Part shown: positions 48,752 to 62,205 of the stretch, piece by piece
How positions within the stretch are numbered: the first letter of the stretch is position 1
Layout of the letters: each line of letters opens with the position of its first letter
DNA from: Sedimenticola sp.
GTDB lineage: Bacteria > Pseudomonadota > Gammaproteobacteria > Chromatiales > Chromatiaceae
Assembly (NCBI GenBank): GCA_027083925.1
Contig: JALWMK010000162.1
Coordinates: 1 to 64,000 of the forward strand
DNA: 64,000 nucleotides
Direction: 5' to 3'
Translations under genes and position numbers: made by a program
Notes under the pieces: model-generated
What the model was told of the DNA's origin: nothing
Seen by the model: only the letters and a program-made list of their open reading frames with translations
Database searches by the model: none

Positions 48752-48790
48752 GTCACCCACTCGCCGTTGCAGCAGCGGCAAGTGGGTGAC
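48752..48790. terminator. hairpin between hppA and RnfD-like gene
   Basis: gtcacccactcgccgttgcagcagcggcaagtgggtgac. Confidence 0.65.
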
Positions 48791-48796
48791 CCAGGA

Positions 48797-50830
48797 CTAT
48801 ACCAGCAAAGGCACCAGCATCAAGGCCACGATATTGATGATCTTGATCAGCGGGTTGATCGCAGGACCTGCTGTATCTTTATACGGATCACCCACGGTGT
48901 CGCCGGTCACTGCCGCCTTGTGAGCGTCAGAACCCTTGCCCCCAAAATTGCCATCTTCAATGTATTTTTTGGCGTTGTCCCAGGCGCCGCCGCCAGTAGT
49001 CATGGAGATGGCCACGAACAAGCCGGTGATGATGGTTCCCAGCAGCATACCCCCCAGGGCTTTTGGCCCCAACAGCAAGCCAACCAGTACTGGCGCCAGG
49101 ATCGGCAACAAGGAAGGAATAATCATTTCCTTGATGGCCGCCTTGGTCAGCATGTCCACGGCGCGGGAGTAATCCGGTTTCTGCGTATACTCCATGATAC
49201 CCGGCATTTCCTTGAACTGGCGGCGGACTTCGTTGACGATGCCACCGGCAGCCCGGCCAACTGCTTCCATGGCCATGGAGCCAAACAGATAAGGTATCAG
49301 GCCACCAATGAACAGGCCGATAATGACCATATGATCAGAAAGGTCGAAGGTCAAGCCCTCGATGCCAGCCGCTTCCAGAGTATGGGTATAATCCGCAAAC
49401 AGAACCAGGGCGGCAAGACCGGCGGAACCAATGGCATACCCCTTGGTTACCGCCTTGGTGGTGTTGCCAACTGCATCCAGAGGGTCGGTGATATTACGAA
49501 TACTCTCATCCAGGCCGGCCATTTCTGCAATACCGCCGGCATTGTCGGTGATGGGACCATAGGCATCCAGCGCCACGATAATGCCAGTCATGGACAACAT
49601 GGAAGTTGCGGCAATAGCGATACCATACAGTCCCGCCACCTCATACGCTCCCCAGATGGCCGCACAAATCGACAGCACAGGGGCCGCCGTTGACTTCATG
49701 GACACACCCAGGCCGGCAATAACATTGGTACCATCACCAGTAGTGGAAGCTTCTGCAATATGCCTGACTGGCTTGAATTCGGTTGCGGTGTAGTATTCGG
49801 TGATGACGACCATCAAGGCAGTCAGTACCAGGCCAATCAGCGCTGCCAGGTACAGACTGAAAGCAGTCACCGCTTCGCCACCAATACTCAGCCCATCGGG
49901 AAACATAAGCACTGATACCGGATAGAAAACAACCGCTGAAATGGCACCGGCAACGCCCAGGCCACGATACAGGGCGTTCATGATCTTTCCGCCATCACGC
50001 GCCTTGACGAAATAGGTTCCGGCCACGGAAGCAACAATGGAGATACCGCCAAGAACCAGGGGATAAAGCACTGCGTTGTAGCCCACACCCTCCACCATGA
50101 GAGAACCAAGCAGCATGGTTGCAACCACGGTTACCGCATAGGTCTCAAACAGGTCGGCTGCCATGCCGGCACAGTCTCCCACGTTGTCACCCACGTTATC
50201 GGCAATAACGGCTGGATTGCGGGGATCATCTTCTGGAATGCCCGCTTCCACTTTTCCTACGATATCAGCGCCTACATCCGCACCTTTGGTGAAGATGCCG
50301 CCACCCAGACGTGCGAAAATGGAGATCAGGGAGCCGCCAAAAGCCAGGCCAATCAGAGGATGAATCGGATCATCGATCCCCGCCATCAACAGGATGCTAT
50401 AGAAACCGGCTACACCCAGCAGGCCCAGGCCAACCACCAGCATTCCGGTAATCGCACCACCGCGGAAGGCGATCTGCAGGGCAGCATTCAGGCCATCATT
50501 GGCGGCCTCTGCCGTGCGTACATTGGCTCGAACTGAAATATTCATGCCGATGTAACCTGCCAGGCCGGAAAAAACTGCACCGATAGCAAACCCGGCAGCC
50601 ATCGCCCAGCCCAAAAAGATACCGATGAGTACAAACAACACAGCACCGACAATGCCGATCGTCATATACTGACGGTTAAGGTAGGCTGATGCCCCTGCCT
50701 GTATGGCAGCAGCAATCTCGTTCATTCGTTCATTTCCCGTTGGCTTGGCCAGTATCCACTTCATGGATACCACACCATAACCAATCGCTACCAGCGCGCA
50801 GATCAGCGCAAATATCAGCCCTGTTACCAT
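48797..50830 (-). CDS. hppA: membrane-bound ion-translocating pyrophosphatase
   Basis: [50 protein letters not shown]. Confidence 0.95.
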   Translation of the reverse strand: MVTGLIFALICALVAIGYGVVSMKWILAKPTGNERMNEIAAAIQAGASAYLNRQYMTIGIVGAVLFVLIGIFLGWAMAAGFAIGAVFSGLAGYIGMNISVRANVRTAEAANDGLNAALQIAFRGGAITGMLVVGLGLLGVAGFYSILLMAGIDDPIHPLIGLAFGGSLISIFARLGGGIFTKGADVGADIVGKVEAGIPEDDPRNPAVIADNVGDNVGDCAGMAADLFETYAVTVVATMLLGSLMVEGVGYNAVLYPLVLGGISIVASVAGTYFVKARDGGKIMNALYRGLGVAGAISAVVFYPVSVLMFPDGLSIGGEAVTAFSLYLAALIGLVLTALMVVITEYYTATEFKPVRHIAEASTTGDGTNVIAGLGVSMKSTAAPVLSICAAIWGAYEVAGLYGIAIAATSMLSMTGIIVALDAYGPITDNAGGIAEMAGLDESIRNITDPLDAVGNTTKAVTKGYAIGSAGLAALVLFADYTHTLEAAGIEGLTFDLSDHMVIIGLFIGGLIPYLFGSMAMEAVGRAAGGIVNEVRRQFKEMPGIMEYTQKPDYSRAVDMLTKAAIKEMIIPSLLPILAPVLVGLLLGPKALGGMLLGTIITGLFVAISMTTGGGAWDNAKKYIEDGNFGGKGSDAHKAAVTGDTVGDPYKDTAGPAINPLIKIINIVALMLVPLLV

Positions 50831-51116
50831 AGCAATCCCCTGTTGTATCTGTTTGTTATGAAAACCCGCTCCGCATGGAAATCAAAAAACTCATGGGGAG
50901 AGGTTGACAGAAACGCTATAGAAATGCTAGCCCCGAGGGAAATCAAAACATTGGGGGGCTAAAATAAGAGGAGTCTATCCGCAACTGCCGGGGGACAGCT
51001 CCACGATGGCAGGATTTTCACCTGAGGGTGGCCAAATTTCTATCGGTAAAACAATCATTAACAGTTTATTATCAATTACTTGATAATAGGGAAGCGAAGA
51101 CCGCAGAATGATGGAT

Positions 51117-53453
<2,337 letters not shown>

Positions 53454-53464
<11 letters not shown>

Positions 53465-54152
53465 CCACACCTTTGACAGACAGGCTGTAACCCGCGCCAC
53501 GCACGGTTCGAATCATGACATCACAGGCATGGGGCGCCAGCGCCTTACGCAAGCGGCGAATGCTCACATCCACGGTGCGCTCCTCTCTCTCGCGCACGTT
53601 CTGCCACACATAATCCAGCAGCTGCCCGCGGCTGTAGACCCGCCCTGTATGGGAAAGCAGGAACACGAGAAGGCGGTATTCCGTTGGGCCAAGGCTGATT
53701 TCCAGGCCATCACACTGCACCAGACGGGTGCCGGGATGCAGGCTCAGCCTGCCCGCCTGGAGTTTTCCCGAAGTATCTGCACCAGTGGCACGCCGCAATA
53801 CGGCCTTGATGCGGGCAATCAGTTCAGGTGGGGAAAAAGGCTTGGTAATGTAGTCGTCTGCACCGATTTCCAATCCCTTGATCTTGTCCTCCTCCCCTGC
53901 CCTGGCGGTAAGCATGATCACGGGAATGTCCTGCTTGTCCTTGTCCTTGCGCAAGCGCCGCAGCAATACCAGACCGTCCTCATCCGGCAGCATCCAGTCC
54001 AGCAGGATCAGGTCTGGCCGCCTCGTGATCAGCAGTCCCTCTGCCTGCTGCACAGTCTCCGCATCCAGCATTTCCATACCCGCACGCGACAAGGCAAAAC
54101 GCACCATATCACGAATCGGCGCCTCATCTTCCACCAGCAGGATCATCGGCAT
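53454..54152 (-). CDS. phoB: phosphate response regulator
   Basis: ILLVEDEAPIRDMVRFAL...LLDWMLPDEDG; OmpR-type wHTH. Confidence 0.93.
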
Positions 54153-54158
54153 GGGCAG

Positions 54159-54869
54159 TCAAATACCTTTGTGGCGGACATCTTTGCCGATGGCCAGATA
54201 AATGACATGTTCACCGATATTTTGTACATAGCGCAATCCCCGTTCCATGGAGCGCAGTATCAATACCAGGTTTACCGCGTGAGACACATCACCTCCTTCA
54301 ACCAGCGTACAGGCTGACAGATTCTGCATGCGTTGGTGTATTTCCCCGTCAGGGCCGGTTTTACCTTCGGCCAGCTCCTTGGCCGCCCGGTAATCGTAGT
54401 CCCTGAATGCGAGCATGGCCTGGTCGAACACTTCGATCAGCAATGCCAGCAATTCCCGAACCTCATCTTCCACCGCACGCCCGTTGCATTGGCCGAGATT
54501 ACCATATTCCCTGCTCAGAACCCGCGCCATTTGCACGGTCTCATCTCCAAGACGCTCCAAATCCGTCACTATTCTTGAGGCTGTTACGATAAACCGTAAA
54601 TCCCACCCCACCGGAGAGCGCCGTGCCAGCAGGCGGATGATGAACTTGTCCACCTTTATCTCCAGCAAGTCAACAGAACGATCGCTTTCAACCACCTGAT
54701 CGGTAGAGTACTCGTTATCTCCGCCAAATGCCGTATGAAGGCCGTTCATTTGCTCGCGCACCAGCCGCCCCATTTTCAGCACCCGCTTTTGCAGCTTGCG
54801 CATGTCTTCATCAAAACGCCTGAGGATATGTCCACCCGGCTCGGTGACTTTCATATCATTTTCCCTCAT
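54159..54869 (-). CDS. phoU: phosphate signalling protein PhoU
   Basis: PhoU family pattern; position between phoB and pstB. Confidence 0.92.
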   Translation of the reverse strand: MRENDMKVTEPGGHILRRFDEDMRKLQKRVLKMGRLVREQMNGLHTAFGGDNEYSTDQVVESDRSVDLLEIKVDKFIIRLLARRSPVGWDLRFIVTASRIVTDLERLGDETVQMARVLSREYGNLGQCNGRAVEDEVRELLALLIEVFDQAMLAFRDYDYRAAKELAEGKTGPDGEIHQRMQNLSACTLVEGGDVSHAVNLVLILRSMERGLRYVQNIGEHVIYLAIGKDVRHKGI

Positions 54870-55744
54870 CCGAATCGCCCGGTGATATAGGCCTCTGTCA
54901 AACCATGGCTAGGGTTGGTAAATAACCTGTCAGTCTTGTCCACTTCCACCAGCTTGCCCAGGTGAAAATATGCCGTACGCTGGGAAACCCTTGCCGCCTG
55001 TTGCATGGAATGGGTGACGATGACAATGGTGTAACGCTGGCGAAGTTCATCAATCAGCTCTTCCACGATGGCGGTGGCGATGGGATCCAGGGCGGAACAG
55101 GGTTCATCCATCAGGATCACTTCGGGGTTGATGGCAATCGCCCTGGCAATGCACAAGCGCTGCTGCTGGCCACCTGACAATCCGGTTCCCACATCATCGA
55201 GTCGATCTTTCACTTCCTTCCACAAACCGGCACGCATAAGTGAATTCTTAACGATCTCATCCAGTTCGATCTTGTCCCGGGTAAGGCCGTGAATCCGCGG
55301 CCCGTATGCCACGTTTTCATAGACTGATTTAGGAAAAGGATTTGGCTTCTGAAAAACCATGCCCACCCGCGCACGCAGCAATTCAATATCCACCTTTGGG
55401 TCATATATGTCCTCGCCATCCAGACGGATACTGCCGGTAATCTTGCAGCTGTTGATGGTATCGTTCATGCGGTTCAGGCAGCGCAGGAAAGTTGACTTGC
55501 CACAACCCGAAGGCCCAATCATGGCGAGCACCTCGTTTTTCCCGATATCAAGGGAAACATCAAAAATCGCCTGTTTATCGCCATAGAAAACATCTACTTC
55601 ACGGCAATGCATACTGACTTTCTTGTCCAGCAACGGCTTCCCCAGTGTTCTTTCTGGCAATGTGTCAATCTGTGTAGGGCTTGCTTGTTCCGTTTTGATT
55701 TCAACTGCAAACATAAAAGCCTCTCTTTGATCTACTGCCAACAT
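54866..55744 (-). CDS. pstB: phosphate ABC transporter ATPase
   Basis: [33 protein letters not shown]; start possibly internal. Confidence 0.95.
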   Translation of the reverse strand: MLAVDQREAFMFAVEIKTEQASPTQIDTLPERTLGKPLLDKKVSMHCREVDVFYGDKQAIFDVSLDIGKNEVLAMIGPSGCGKSTFLRCLNRMNDTINSCKITGSIRLDGEDIYDPKVDIELLRARVGMVFQKPNPFPKSVYENVAYGPRIHGLTRDKIELDEIVKNSLMRAGLWKEVKDRLDDVGTGLSGGQQQRLCIARAIAINPEVILMDEPCSALDPIATAIVEELIDELRQRYTIVIVTHSMQQAARVSQRTAYFHLGKLVEVDKTDRLFTNPSHGLTEAYITGRFG

Positions 55745-55759
55745 GATTCATGCCCCCGT

Positions 55760-57049
55760 TTACCAGCGCTTTTCAAATTTTCGTCGCAACCAGATAGCGA
55801 CCAGATTCATCAACACCAAAAAGGCAAGCAATACGAGTATCGCCGCAGAGGTTCTCTCCGTAAATGCCCTTTCCGGGCTGTCAGCCCAGAGATAGATTTG
55901 CACCGGCAATACCGTGGCCGGATCCAGAATACTGCCAGGAATATCGACGATAAATGCCACCATGCCGATCATCAGCAGGGGCGCGGTTTCTCCCAGCGCC
56001 TGCGCCAGGCCGATGATGGTACCGGTGAGCATCCCTGGCATGGCCAGGGGTAGCACATGATGAAAAACCATCTGCATCTTCGAGGCGCCCATACCCAAAG
56101 CCGCTTCCCGAATGGATGGTGGAACAGACTTCAACGCCGCCCGGCTGGCGATAATGATGGTTGGCAACGTCATCAACGTGAGCACCAACCCGCCCACCAG
56201 AGGAGCCGAGCGAGGCAGTTCAAAGAAATTAATGTATACAGCCAGCCCCAGCAAGCCAAAAACAATGGAAGGCACAGCCGCCAGGTTGTTGATGTTGATT
56301 TCAACAAAGTCAGTCCAGTGATTTCTCGGGGAAAATTCTTCCAGATAGATGGCAGCCGCCACACCCAGGGGCAGGGAAAGCCCCAGGGTAATCATAATTA
56401 CAAAAAACGAGCCGACAACCGCGCCACGGATGCCAGCCAGCTCGGGTTCCCGGGAATCACCAGCGGTAAAGAAATTGGTATTGAAGCTGGTTTTCAGCGC
56501 ATCCTTGGCCCGCAGCTGCGCCACCCAGGCAAGTTGCTGCCCTTTCAGGCGGCTTTGGTTTTCGCCATGTTTGTAGTATTGATCTACATCATCATCGGCA
56601 ATCAGCCACAGCTTTTTCCGGCTGCCAATGATCGCCGGATCACTCAATACCAGATCCCGCAATTGCTGAATGGCGCCGGTACTCACCAATCGATACAACT
56701 TGCGTTTTTCCTTGCGTTTCTTGACCTCCGGATATTCCTTGCGCAAAGCAGCTTTCACCAGTTTCCCGTATGCCGCAGATGCCAGCACATCGGGATTGCG
56801 GCCGCCCTGCGGATCTATAACTTCGGGGTCAAAATAGATCTCCAACTGGATATCCGTGAGCGCGAAAGCACTATATCCCTTGCTGATGATGCTGGAAAAC
56901 ATTATTCCCAAAAACAGCATCCCAAGAATAACCGCACCAAGACCCAGCATTCTGAAACGGCGGTTCCTTTTGCGCCGCCTGATCAGGCTTTGTTCGATTG
57001 CCTCACGCACCTGCCTGCGCTTGACCGTAGCCTTGATTCGATCACTCAT
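55760..57049 (-). CDS. pstA: phosphate ABC transporter permease
   Basis: ABC permease EAALGMGASKMQMVFHHVLPLAMPGMLTGTIIGLAQALGETAP. Confidence 0.93.
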   Translation of the reverse strand: MSDRIKATVKRRQVREAIEQSLIRRRKRNRRFRMLGLGAVILGMLFLGIMFSSIISKGYSAFALTDIQLEIYFDPEVIDPQGGRNPDVLASAAYGKLVKAALRKEYPEVKKRKEKRKLYRLVSTGAIQQLRDLVLSDPAIIGSRKKLWLIADDDVDQYYKHGENQSRLKGQQLAWVAQLRAKDALKTSFNTNFFTAGDSREPELAGIRGAVVGSFFVIMITLGLSLPLGVAAAIYLEEFSPRNHWTDFVEININNLAAVPSIVFGLLGLAVYINFFELPRSAPLVGGLVLTLMTLPTIIIASRAALKSVPPSIREAALGMGASKMQMVFHHVLPLAMPGMLTGTIIGLAQALGETAPLLMIGMVAFIVDIPGSILDPATVLPVQIYLWADSPERAFTERTSAAILVLLAFLVLMNLVAIWLRRKFEKRW

Positions 57050-58424
57050 ACTCTTCCCTGTATCTTTTCACCACATGCAATGCCAGCACATTGAGCAGCA
57101 AGGTAACAATGAACAGCGCCAGCCCCAGGGCAAATGCCGCCAGTGTCTTGGTGCTGTCGAACTCCTGGTCACCAACCAGGAGGGTAACAATCTGTACGGT
57201 AATCGTAGTAACGGATTCCAGCGGATTGGCGGTAAGGTTGGCGGTGAGTCCGGCTGCCATAACTACGATCATAGTCTCACCGATGGCCCGGGATACCGCC
57301 AGCAATATGCCGCCAACAATACCTGGCAACGCTGCAGGAACAATGACTCGCAGGATGGTTTCCGCACGGGTTGCCCCCAGGGCATAGGAACCATCGCGCA
57401 TGGCTTGGGGCACGGCATTGATTACATCGTCAGACAATGAGGACACAAAAGGAATAATCATGATTCCCATTACCAATCCCGCCGCCAGGGCGCTTTCCGA
57501 GGAAACATCCAGACCGATCATGCTACCGCCATCGCGCAGCAGGGGCGCCACTACCAGGGCTGCAAAAAAACCGTACACCACGGTGGGAATGCCCGCCAGA
57601 ATCTCCAGCAAGGGTTTGGCCCAGGTGCGCAAATGCGCCCCGGCAAACTCCGCCAGATAGATTGCCGACATCAGCCCGATCGGCACAGCCACAGTCATGG
57701 CAATCAGCGCCACCAGCATGGTACCCGCAAGCAGGGGTACAAAACCAAATGCGCCGCTGGCTCCCACCTGATCTTCACGCATGGCCACCTGGGGACTCCA
57801 GTGCAGACCAAACAGAAAATCGGCAACAGGAACCATCTGAAAGAAACGGATGGCCTCAAACAGTACCGACAGGACAATTCCCAAGGTAGTCAATATTGCA
57901 ATGGAGGCACTGATGGCCAGCATCCAGCGCACAAGGGTTTCCACCCGGGGACGGGAACGGAATTCTGGATTGATCTGCCGCAGCGCGAGTGCCGCACCGG
58001 CAACGACCATGCCGATAAGGCTGGCCAGCAATGACATGTCAGACAGGGCCTGCAAATGCTTGAAGTGATCTGCTGCAGCCTGCATGGTTGCATCTACATC
58101 CGCTGATGTGATATTTCCCTTTGCCAGGTTGAGCACATCGTTGAGGTAGAGGTGCAGTTCAGCCACGGGCAGATTGCGAATGATATCAGGCAGCTCTGCC
58201 GCCACCATGCTGACGATCAGCCCCTGATCCAGAAACCGCCACAACAACAGCAGGAACACCGCAGGCAATGCTGTCCACAAGGCAACATAATACCCATAGT
58301 AGCGCGGCATGGAATGCAACTGCCGCCTGTCCCCGGCAACCTGTTGCATACTGTAGCGGCAACCAAGCCAGTATGCGGCCATGGAAAGCAGCAACAAGAA
58401 AACCAATAGAACAACAAGATTCAC
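57042..58424 (-). CDS. pstC: phosphate ABC transporter permease
   Basis: GSYALGATRAETILRVIVPAALPGIVGGILLAVSRAIGETM. Confidence 0.93.
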   Translation of the reverse strand: MNLVVLLVFLLLLSMAAYWLGCRYSMQQVAGDRRQLHSMPRYYGYYVALWTALPAVFLLLLWRFLDQGLIVSMVAAELPDIIRNLPVAELHLYLNDVLNLAKGNITSADVDATMQAAADHFKHLQALSDMSLLASLIGMVVAGAALALRQINPEFRSRPRVETLVRWMLAISASIAILTTLGIVLSVLFEAIRFFQMVPVADFLFGLHWSPQVAMREDQVGASGAFGFVPLLAGTMLVALIAMTVAVPIGLMSAIYLAEFAGAHLRTWAKPLLEILAGIPTVVYGFFAALVVAPLLRDGGSMIGLDVSSESALAAGLVMGIMIIPFVSSLSDDVINAVPQAMRDGSYALGATRAETILRVIVPAALPGIVGGILLAVSRAIGETMIVVMAAGLTANLTANPLESVTTITVQIVTLLVGDQEFDSTKTLAAFALGLALFIVTLLLNVLALHVVKRYREEYE

Positions 58425-58539
58425 GATCGCATCTCAAACAGCATTCCTGGAATCAAGCAAGTTTCCAGCCGGAAAGTGCAGTAAAAAAGCGTTGCACCCA
58501 ATTACCAGGAGCTTGGGAGCAGCACCAGGTTTGCATCAA

Positions 58540-59631
58540 TCAGAACTTCATCGGTATCAGTTGCGTCGCAGCCTTGCGGTATTCTTCGCGCTCTTCCTTG
58601 GGCATGGGGATAAGCCCCTTATCCAGCAGATAACCTTCATCACCCCATACCTTGTCACTGGCAAATTCCGCCAGAAACTCCTTGATTCCCGGTATTTTTC
58701 CTACATGAGCTTCCTTTACATACATGTAGAGAGGCCGGGAGACAGGGTACTGTCCGTTCGCAATGAGTTCGAATTCCGGCGGCACTCCATCAACCAGGGA
58801 TCCCTGAATCCGATCTTCATTTTGCTCCAGGTAGCTATAACCAAATACACCCAGCGCCTTGGAATTGGCCTCCAGTTTCTGCACAATCAGGTTGTCATTC
58901 TCGCCTGCTTCAATGTATTTGCCGTCTTCACGCACGCCATGGCAAATGGCCTTGTATTTATTTTTTAACTGCTTGGCGAGCACCTTGTTGCCAGCCTTTT
59001 TGGCTTTCTTGGACTCTTTCTTCAACTGACTTATCCAGGCGAACTTCTTGCAACCCCCTTCCATCGCCAGTTCGGCAAAGGCATCGCGGGTGCCTGAAGT
59101 GGGCGGCGGTCCCAGAACCTCAATCTTATATGCAGGCAGTGCCGGATTGACTTCTTTCCATGTGGAATAGGGGTTGGGCAGCAGCTTGCTGGATTCAGGA
59201 GCCTTGGGATCCGGAACGTCTTTTGCAAGGGCGAGGAACATATCCTTGCGACTCAAGTTGAAGCGTGGCGCTTCCCTGGAATTCGCGATTGCGATACCGT
59301 CGTAGCCAATCTTGATCTCTATGATCTCTTTAACGCCATTCGCCTGACATTTGTCAAACTCGGATTTCTTGATCCGGCGGGAAGCGTTGGTAATATCCGG
59401 ATGCTTGACACCAACCCCCTGACAGAACAGTTTCATGCCCCCACCAGAACCGGTGGATTCGATCTTTGGCGTCTTGAATTTCGTCACCTTGCCGAAATGC
59501 TCGGCTACTACCGTAGCGAACGGATACACCGTAGATGAACCCACTACATAGATGTAGTCCCGGGTGCCGGCGGTGACTGCAGCTGCTCCAACAGTCAGGC
59601 TCATGGCAATAGCGGAACTGAACCTTTTCAT
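58540..59631 (-). CDS. pstS: phosphate ABC transporter substrate-binding protein
   Basis: VVGSSTVYPFATVVAEHFG...IESTGSGGGMKLFCQG...PPPTSGTRDAF. Confidence 0.92.
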   Translation of the reverse strand: MKRFSSAIAMSLTVGAAAVTAGTRDYIYVVGSSTVYPFATVVAEHFGKVTKFKTPKIESTGSGGGMKLFCQGVGVKHPDITNASRRIKKSEFDKCQANGVKEIIEIKIGYDGIAIANSREAPRFNLSRKDMFLALAKDVPDPKAPESSKLLPNPYSTWKEVNPALPAYKIEVLGPPPTSGTRDAFAELAMEGGCKKFAWISQLKKESKKAKKAGNKVLAKQLKNKYKAICHGVREDGKYIEAGENDNLIVQKLEANSKALGVFGYSYLEQNEDRIQGSLVDGVPPEFELIANGQYPVSRPLYMYVKEAHVGKIPGIKEFLAEFASDKVWGDEGYLLDKGLIPMPKEEREEYRKAATQLIPMKF

Positions 59632-59681
59632 TCGTCTTTCCTATGGTTTCATTCGACTCGGTGAAACTATAGGGGAGGAAT

Positions 59682-59699
59682 GTTACGGCTTTATGACAG
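59682..59699 (-). promoter_or_regulatory. Pho box upstream of pstS
   Basis: Minus strand CTGTCATAAAGCCGTAAC, then 10 nt, then TATAGT (-10-like). Confidence 0.75.
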
Positions 59700-59844
59700 C
59701 AAATCTGCACATCTCTTTGTCCTGGGAAAAACTCTTTCTAGATAAACAAAAATGTCACGCCGGACAGGAAATTGCCCGTATAATTCAGAAAGCTGGAGAT
59801 GTTTTTGCCACCCGATTTTTCTGCATCCGTGTGTACCAGAGCCT

Positions 59845-61203
59845 ATGTATTCAAAGCTATACAGAAACTTTCTAGAACCCTTGTGGGAAGAAAAACTCAG
59901 AAAGCGAAAAACCCTGGAATATGAGAGAAAACTCAATAAAACACAATGGCTTTGCACGCCTGAAATACTTTCCATGCAATGGCAGTCCCTGCTGGATCTG
60001 TTACAGCACAGCGAACAACAATGCACTTACTGGAAAACAGTTTTCAAGGATCTTCAACTGCATGCCGATGACATTTGCTGTTACGACGATTTTCGCAGCT
60101 TGCCCATCACCAGCAAAAGTACTATTCGTGAAAACTACAATGATATGCTTGCATCCTCATTCCGGGGGAAAACACTGCAAAAGGCCACAGGGGGATCCAC
60201 AGGCGAACCACTGCGATTCGAATATACCCACACCAGCAATGAGTGGCGCCAAGCTGTAACAAGACGCGGTTACGGATGGGCTGGCGCCTATGGGGGTGTA
60301 AAGCAGGCATACATTTGGGGTGTCGCACTACAAAAAGAATCCCTGTTTCGCAAGCTCAAACAGGAGTTACATCACAAGGTCTTACGCCAGAAATTTTTTA
60401 ACAGCTTTGATTTTGGAGAGCAGGAGATGGCACTCTGCCAGAGCATGCTTGAAAAGTATTCCCCTGATATCATCGTCGGATACACCAACCCCCTGTATAA
60501 CTTTGCACAGTATATTAACGCCAAAACCCCCACCCCCCGCATCCGGCCACGCAGCATCATCACCGGCGCCGAAAAACTGCACAAATTTCAACGCCAGGAA
60601 ATTGAAAACGCATTCCAAGCAAAGGTCTTTAATACATATGGAAGCCGGGAGTTCATGCTGATCGCGATGGAATGTGAGAAGCACAACGGGCTGCACATCA
60701 GCGCCGAAAACCTGTTTGTCGAAATACTCCAGGAAGACGGATCACCTGCAAACCCGGGGGAATATGGCCGCATCGTAATCACGGACCTGCACAACTATGG
60801 CATGCCTTTCATACGCTATGAAATTGGCGATCTGGCCATTCAGTCAGATCGTTCTTGCAGCTGCGGGCGGGGCTTGCCAATGCTTGACGACATCATCGGC
60901 AGATCACTGGATATGATCAAAACTCCTGGCGGAAAAATGATACCCGGTGAATTCTTTCCCCATCTGTTAAAAGATTTTTCCTGTATACAACAATTTCAGG
61001 TTGTTCAGGACAAGCTTGACAAGCTTACGATAAAAATCGTTTCCCGCCGCAAAATGGATACTGAAGATCTCAACTTATTAAAAGCAGAAGTTCTTAAGGT
61101 GATGGGAACAGGTATCGATATCAACTATCAGTTTGTAGACAACATACCTCTTACCAAAACCGGAAAGCACCGGGTAACCGTTTCAAACATAGAAAACTTC
61201 TGA
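59845..61203 (+). CDS. phenylacetate-CoA ligase/CapK-like adenylate-forming family protein
   Basis: KATGGSTGEPLRFEYT, NTYGSREFMLIAMECE, GRIVITDLHNYGMPFIRYEIGD. Confidence 0.85.
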   Translation: MYSKLYRNFLEPLWEEKLRKRKTLEYERKLNKTQWLCTPEILSMQWQSLLDLLQHSEQQCTYWKTVFKDLQLHADDICCYDDFRSLPITSKSTIRENYNDMLASSFRGKTLQKATGGSTGEPLRFEYTHTSNEWRQAVTRRGYGWAGAYGGVKQAYIWGVALQKESLFRKLKQELHHKVLRQKFFNSFDFGEQEMALCQSMLEKYSPDIIVGYTNPLYNFAQYINAKTPTPRIRPRSIITGAEKLHKFQRQEIENAFQAKVFNTYGSREFMLIAMECEKHNGLHISAENLFVEILQEDGSPANPGEYGRIVITDLHNYGMPFIRYEIGDLAIQSDRSCSCGRGLPMLDDIIGRSLDMIKTPGGKMIPGEFFPHLLKDFSCIQQFQVVQDKLDKLTIKIVSRRKMDTEDLNLLKAEVLKVMGTGIDINYQFVDNIPLTKTGKHRVTVSNIENF

Positions 61204-61222
61204 TCCAGCCATGGCTTATTAT

Positions 61223-61297
61223 GACGAACAGTAACAAAGCCTCACTCAGCGGATGACCATCCAGAGGCCGCTGAGTGAGGCTTTGTGACTGTTCGTC
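61223..61297. repeat. family 2 palindromic element, complete 75-bp copy; may act as bidirectional terminator
   Basis: Arms gacgaacagtaacaaagcctcactcagcgg / ccgctgagtgaggctttgtgactgttcgtc, 29/30 complementary. Confidence 0.85.
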
Positions 61298-61311
61298 TTA
61301 GTATATTGTGC

Positions 61312-62205
61312 TCAGGATACCCTGGCCACAATCACCCGCGCATTTCCTTCAGCATCGCTGACAATTTCCACACTGCCATACTCAGGCATATTGCTCACCT
61401 GTTTTTCCAATGCCGGCCCCTGCCCCAGCCCCACTTCAAACAGCAGGTATCCCCCATCACAGATGAAATCCGGCGCCTCACTGATAAGCCGTCTCATCAA
61501 GTTCACGCCAAAGACCCCTCCATCAAAAGCCATCTGTGGTTCATGGCTGGCTATTTCGTTCGCCATGGCGGGAACTTTTGCCGAGGAGATGTAAGGAGGG
61601 TTGCAGGTGATCATATCCACTTTTCCCTTCAGATCCAGGACCTGGAACGGATCGAGCAGGTCACCAGAATGTAACTGAATACGGTCAACTAAGCCATGCT
61701 TCTTACAGTTCTGGTGCGCAAGCACCACGGCTTCTTCGGACAGGTCTCCTGCATAAATCTGTGCATGTTCTATCTCCGTGGCAATCGCCACTGCCACATT
61801 TCCTGCGCCGGTACAGACGTCAATCACATACGCTGTCCCACCAGCATCGTATCCACGCAGTACATCTACTGCGGCTCCTGCCAGCAATTCTGTTTCCTTC
61901 CTTGGTATCAAGGCTTCCGGGCCCGCAATCAGCTCCAGCCCCATGAAACATTGCCTTCCAGAAATATGTGCAAGCGGCATCCCGGCCAGGCGCTGTTGAA
62001 CGCAGGCCTTCAGCTGTGCATACTCATCCTCAGCAAGTTCTTCAGGTTCGTAGTCCCTCGCAAGTTCAGCAGATAGCGGCTTTCCCTTCGCCAGAGACCA
62101 AAGTGCTTTCAGGGTATTTTCCGGTGTTTCCTCCGGCTTATCCGGAAGGATGCTTAACTCACGGGAAAGATCCCGAAGAAAGGCTTCATAGCATTCTCCT
62201 TTCAT
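61312..62205 (-). CDS. HemK/PrmC-family methyltransferase
   Basis: SGRQCFMGLELIAGPEALIPRKETELL...VIDVCTGAGNVAVAIA...ITCNPPYIS. Confidence 0.88.
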   Translation of the reverse strand: MKGECYEAFLRDLSRELSILPDKPEETPENTLKALWSLAKGKPLSAELARDYEPEELAEDEYAQLKACVQQRLAGMPLAHISGRQCFMGLELIAGPEALIPRKETELLAGAAVDVLRGYDAGGTAYVIDVCTGAGNVAVAIATEIEHAQIYAGDLSEEAVVLAHQNCKKHGLVDRIQLHSGDLLDPFQVLDLKGKVDMITCNPPYISSAKVPAMANEIASHEPQMAFDGGVFGVNLMRRLISEAPDFICDGGYLLFEVGLGQGPALEKQVSNMPEYGSVEIVSDAEGNARVIVARVS

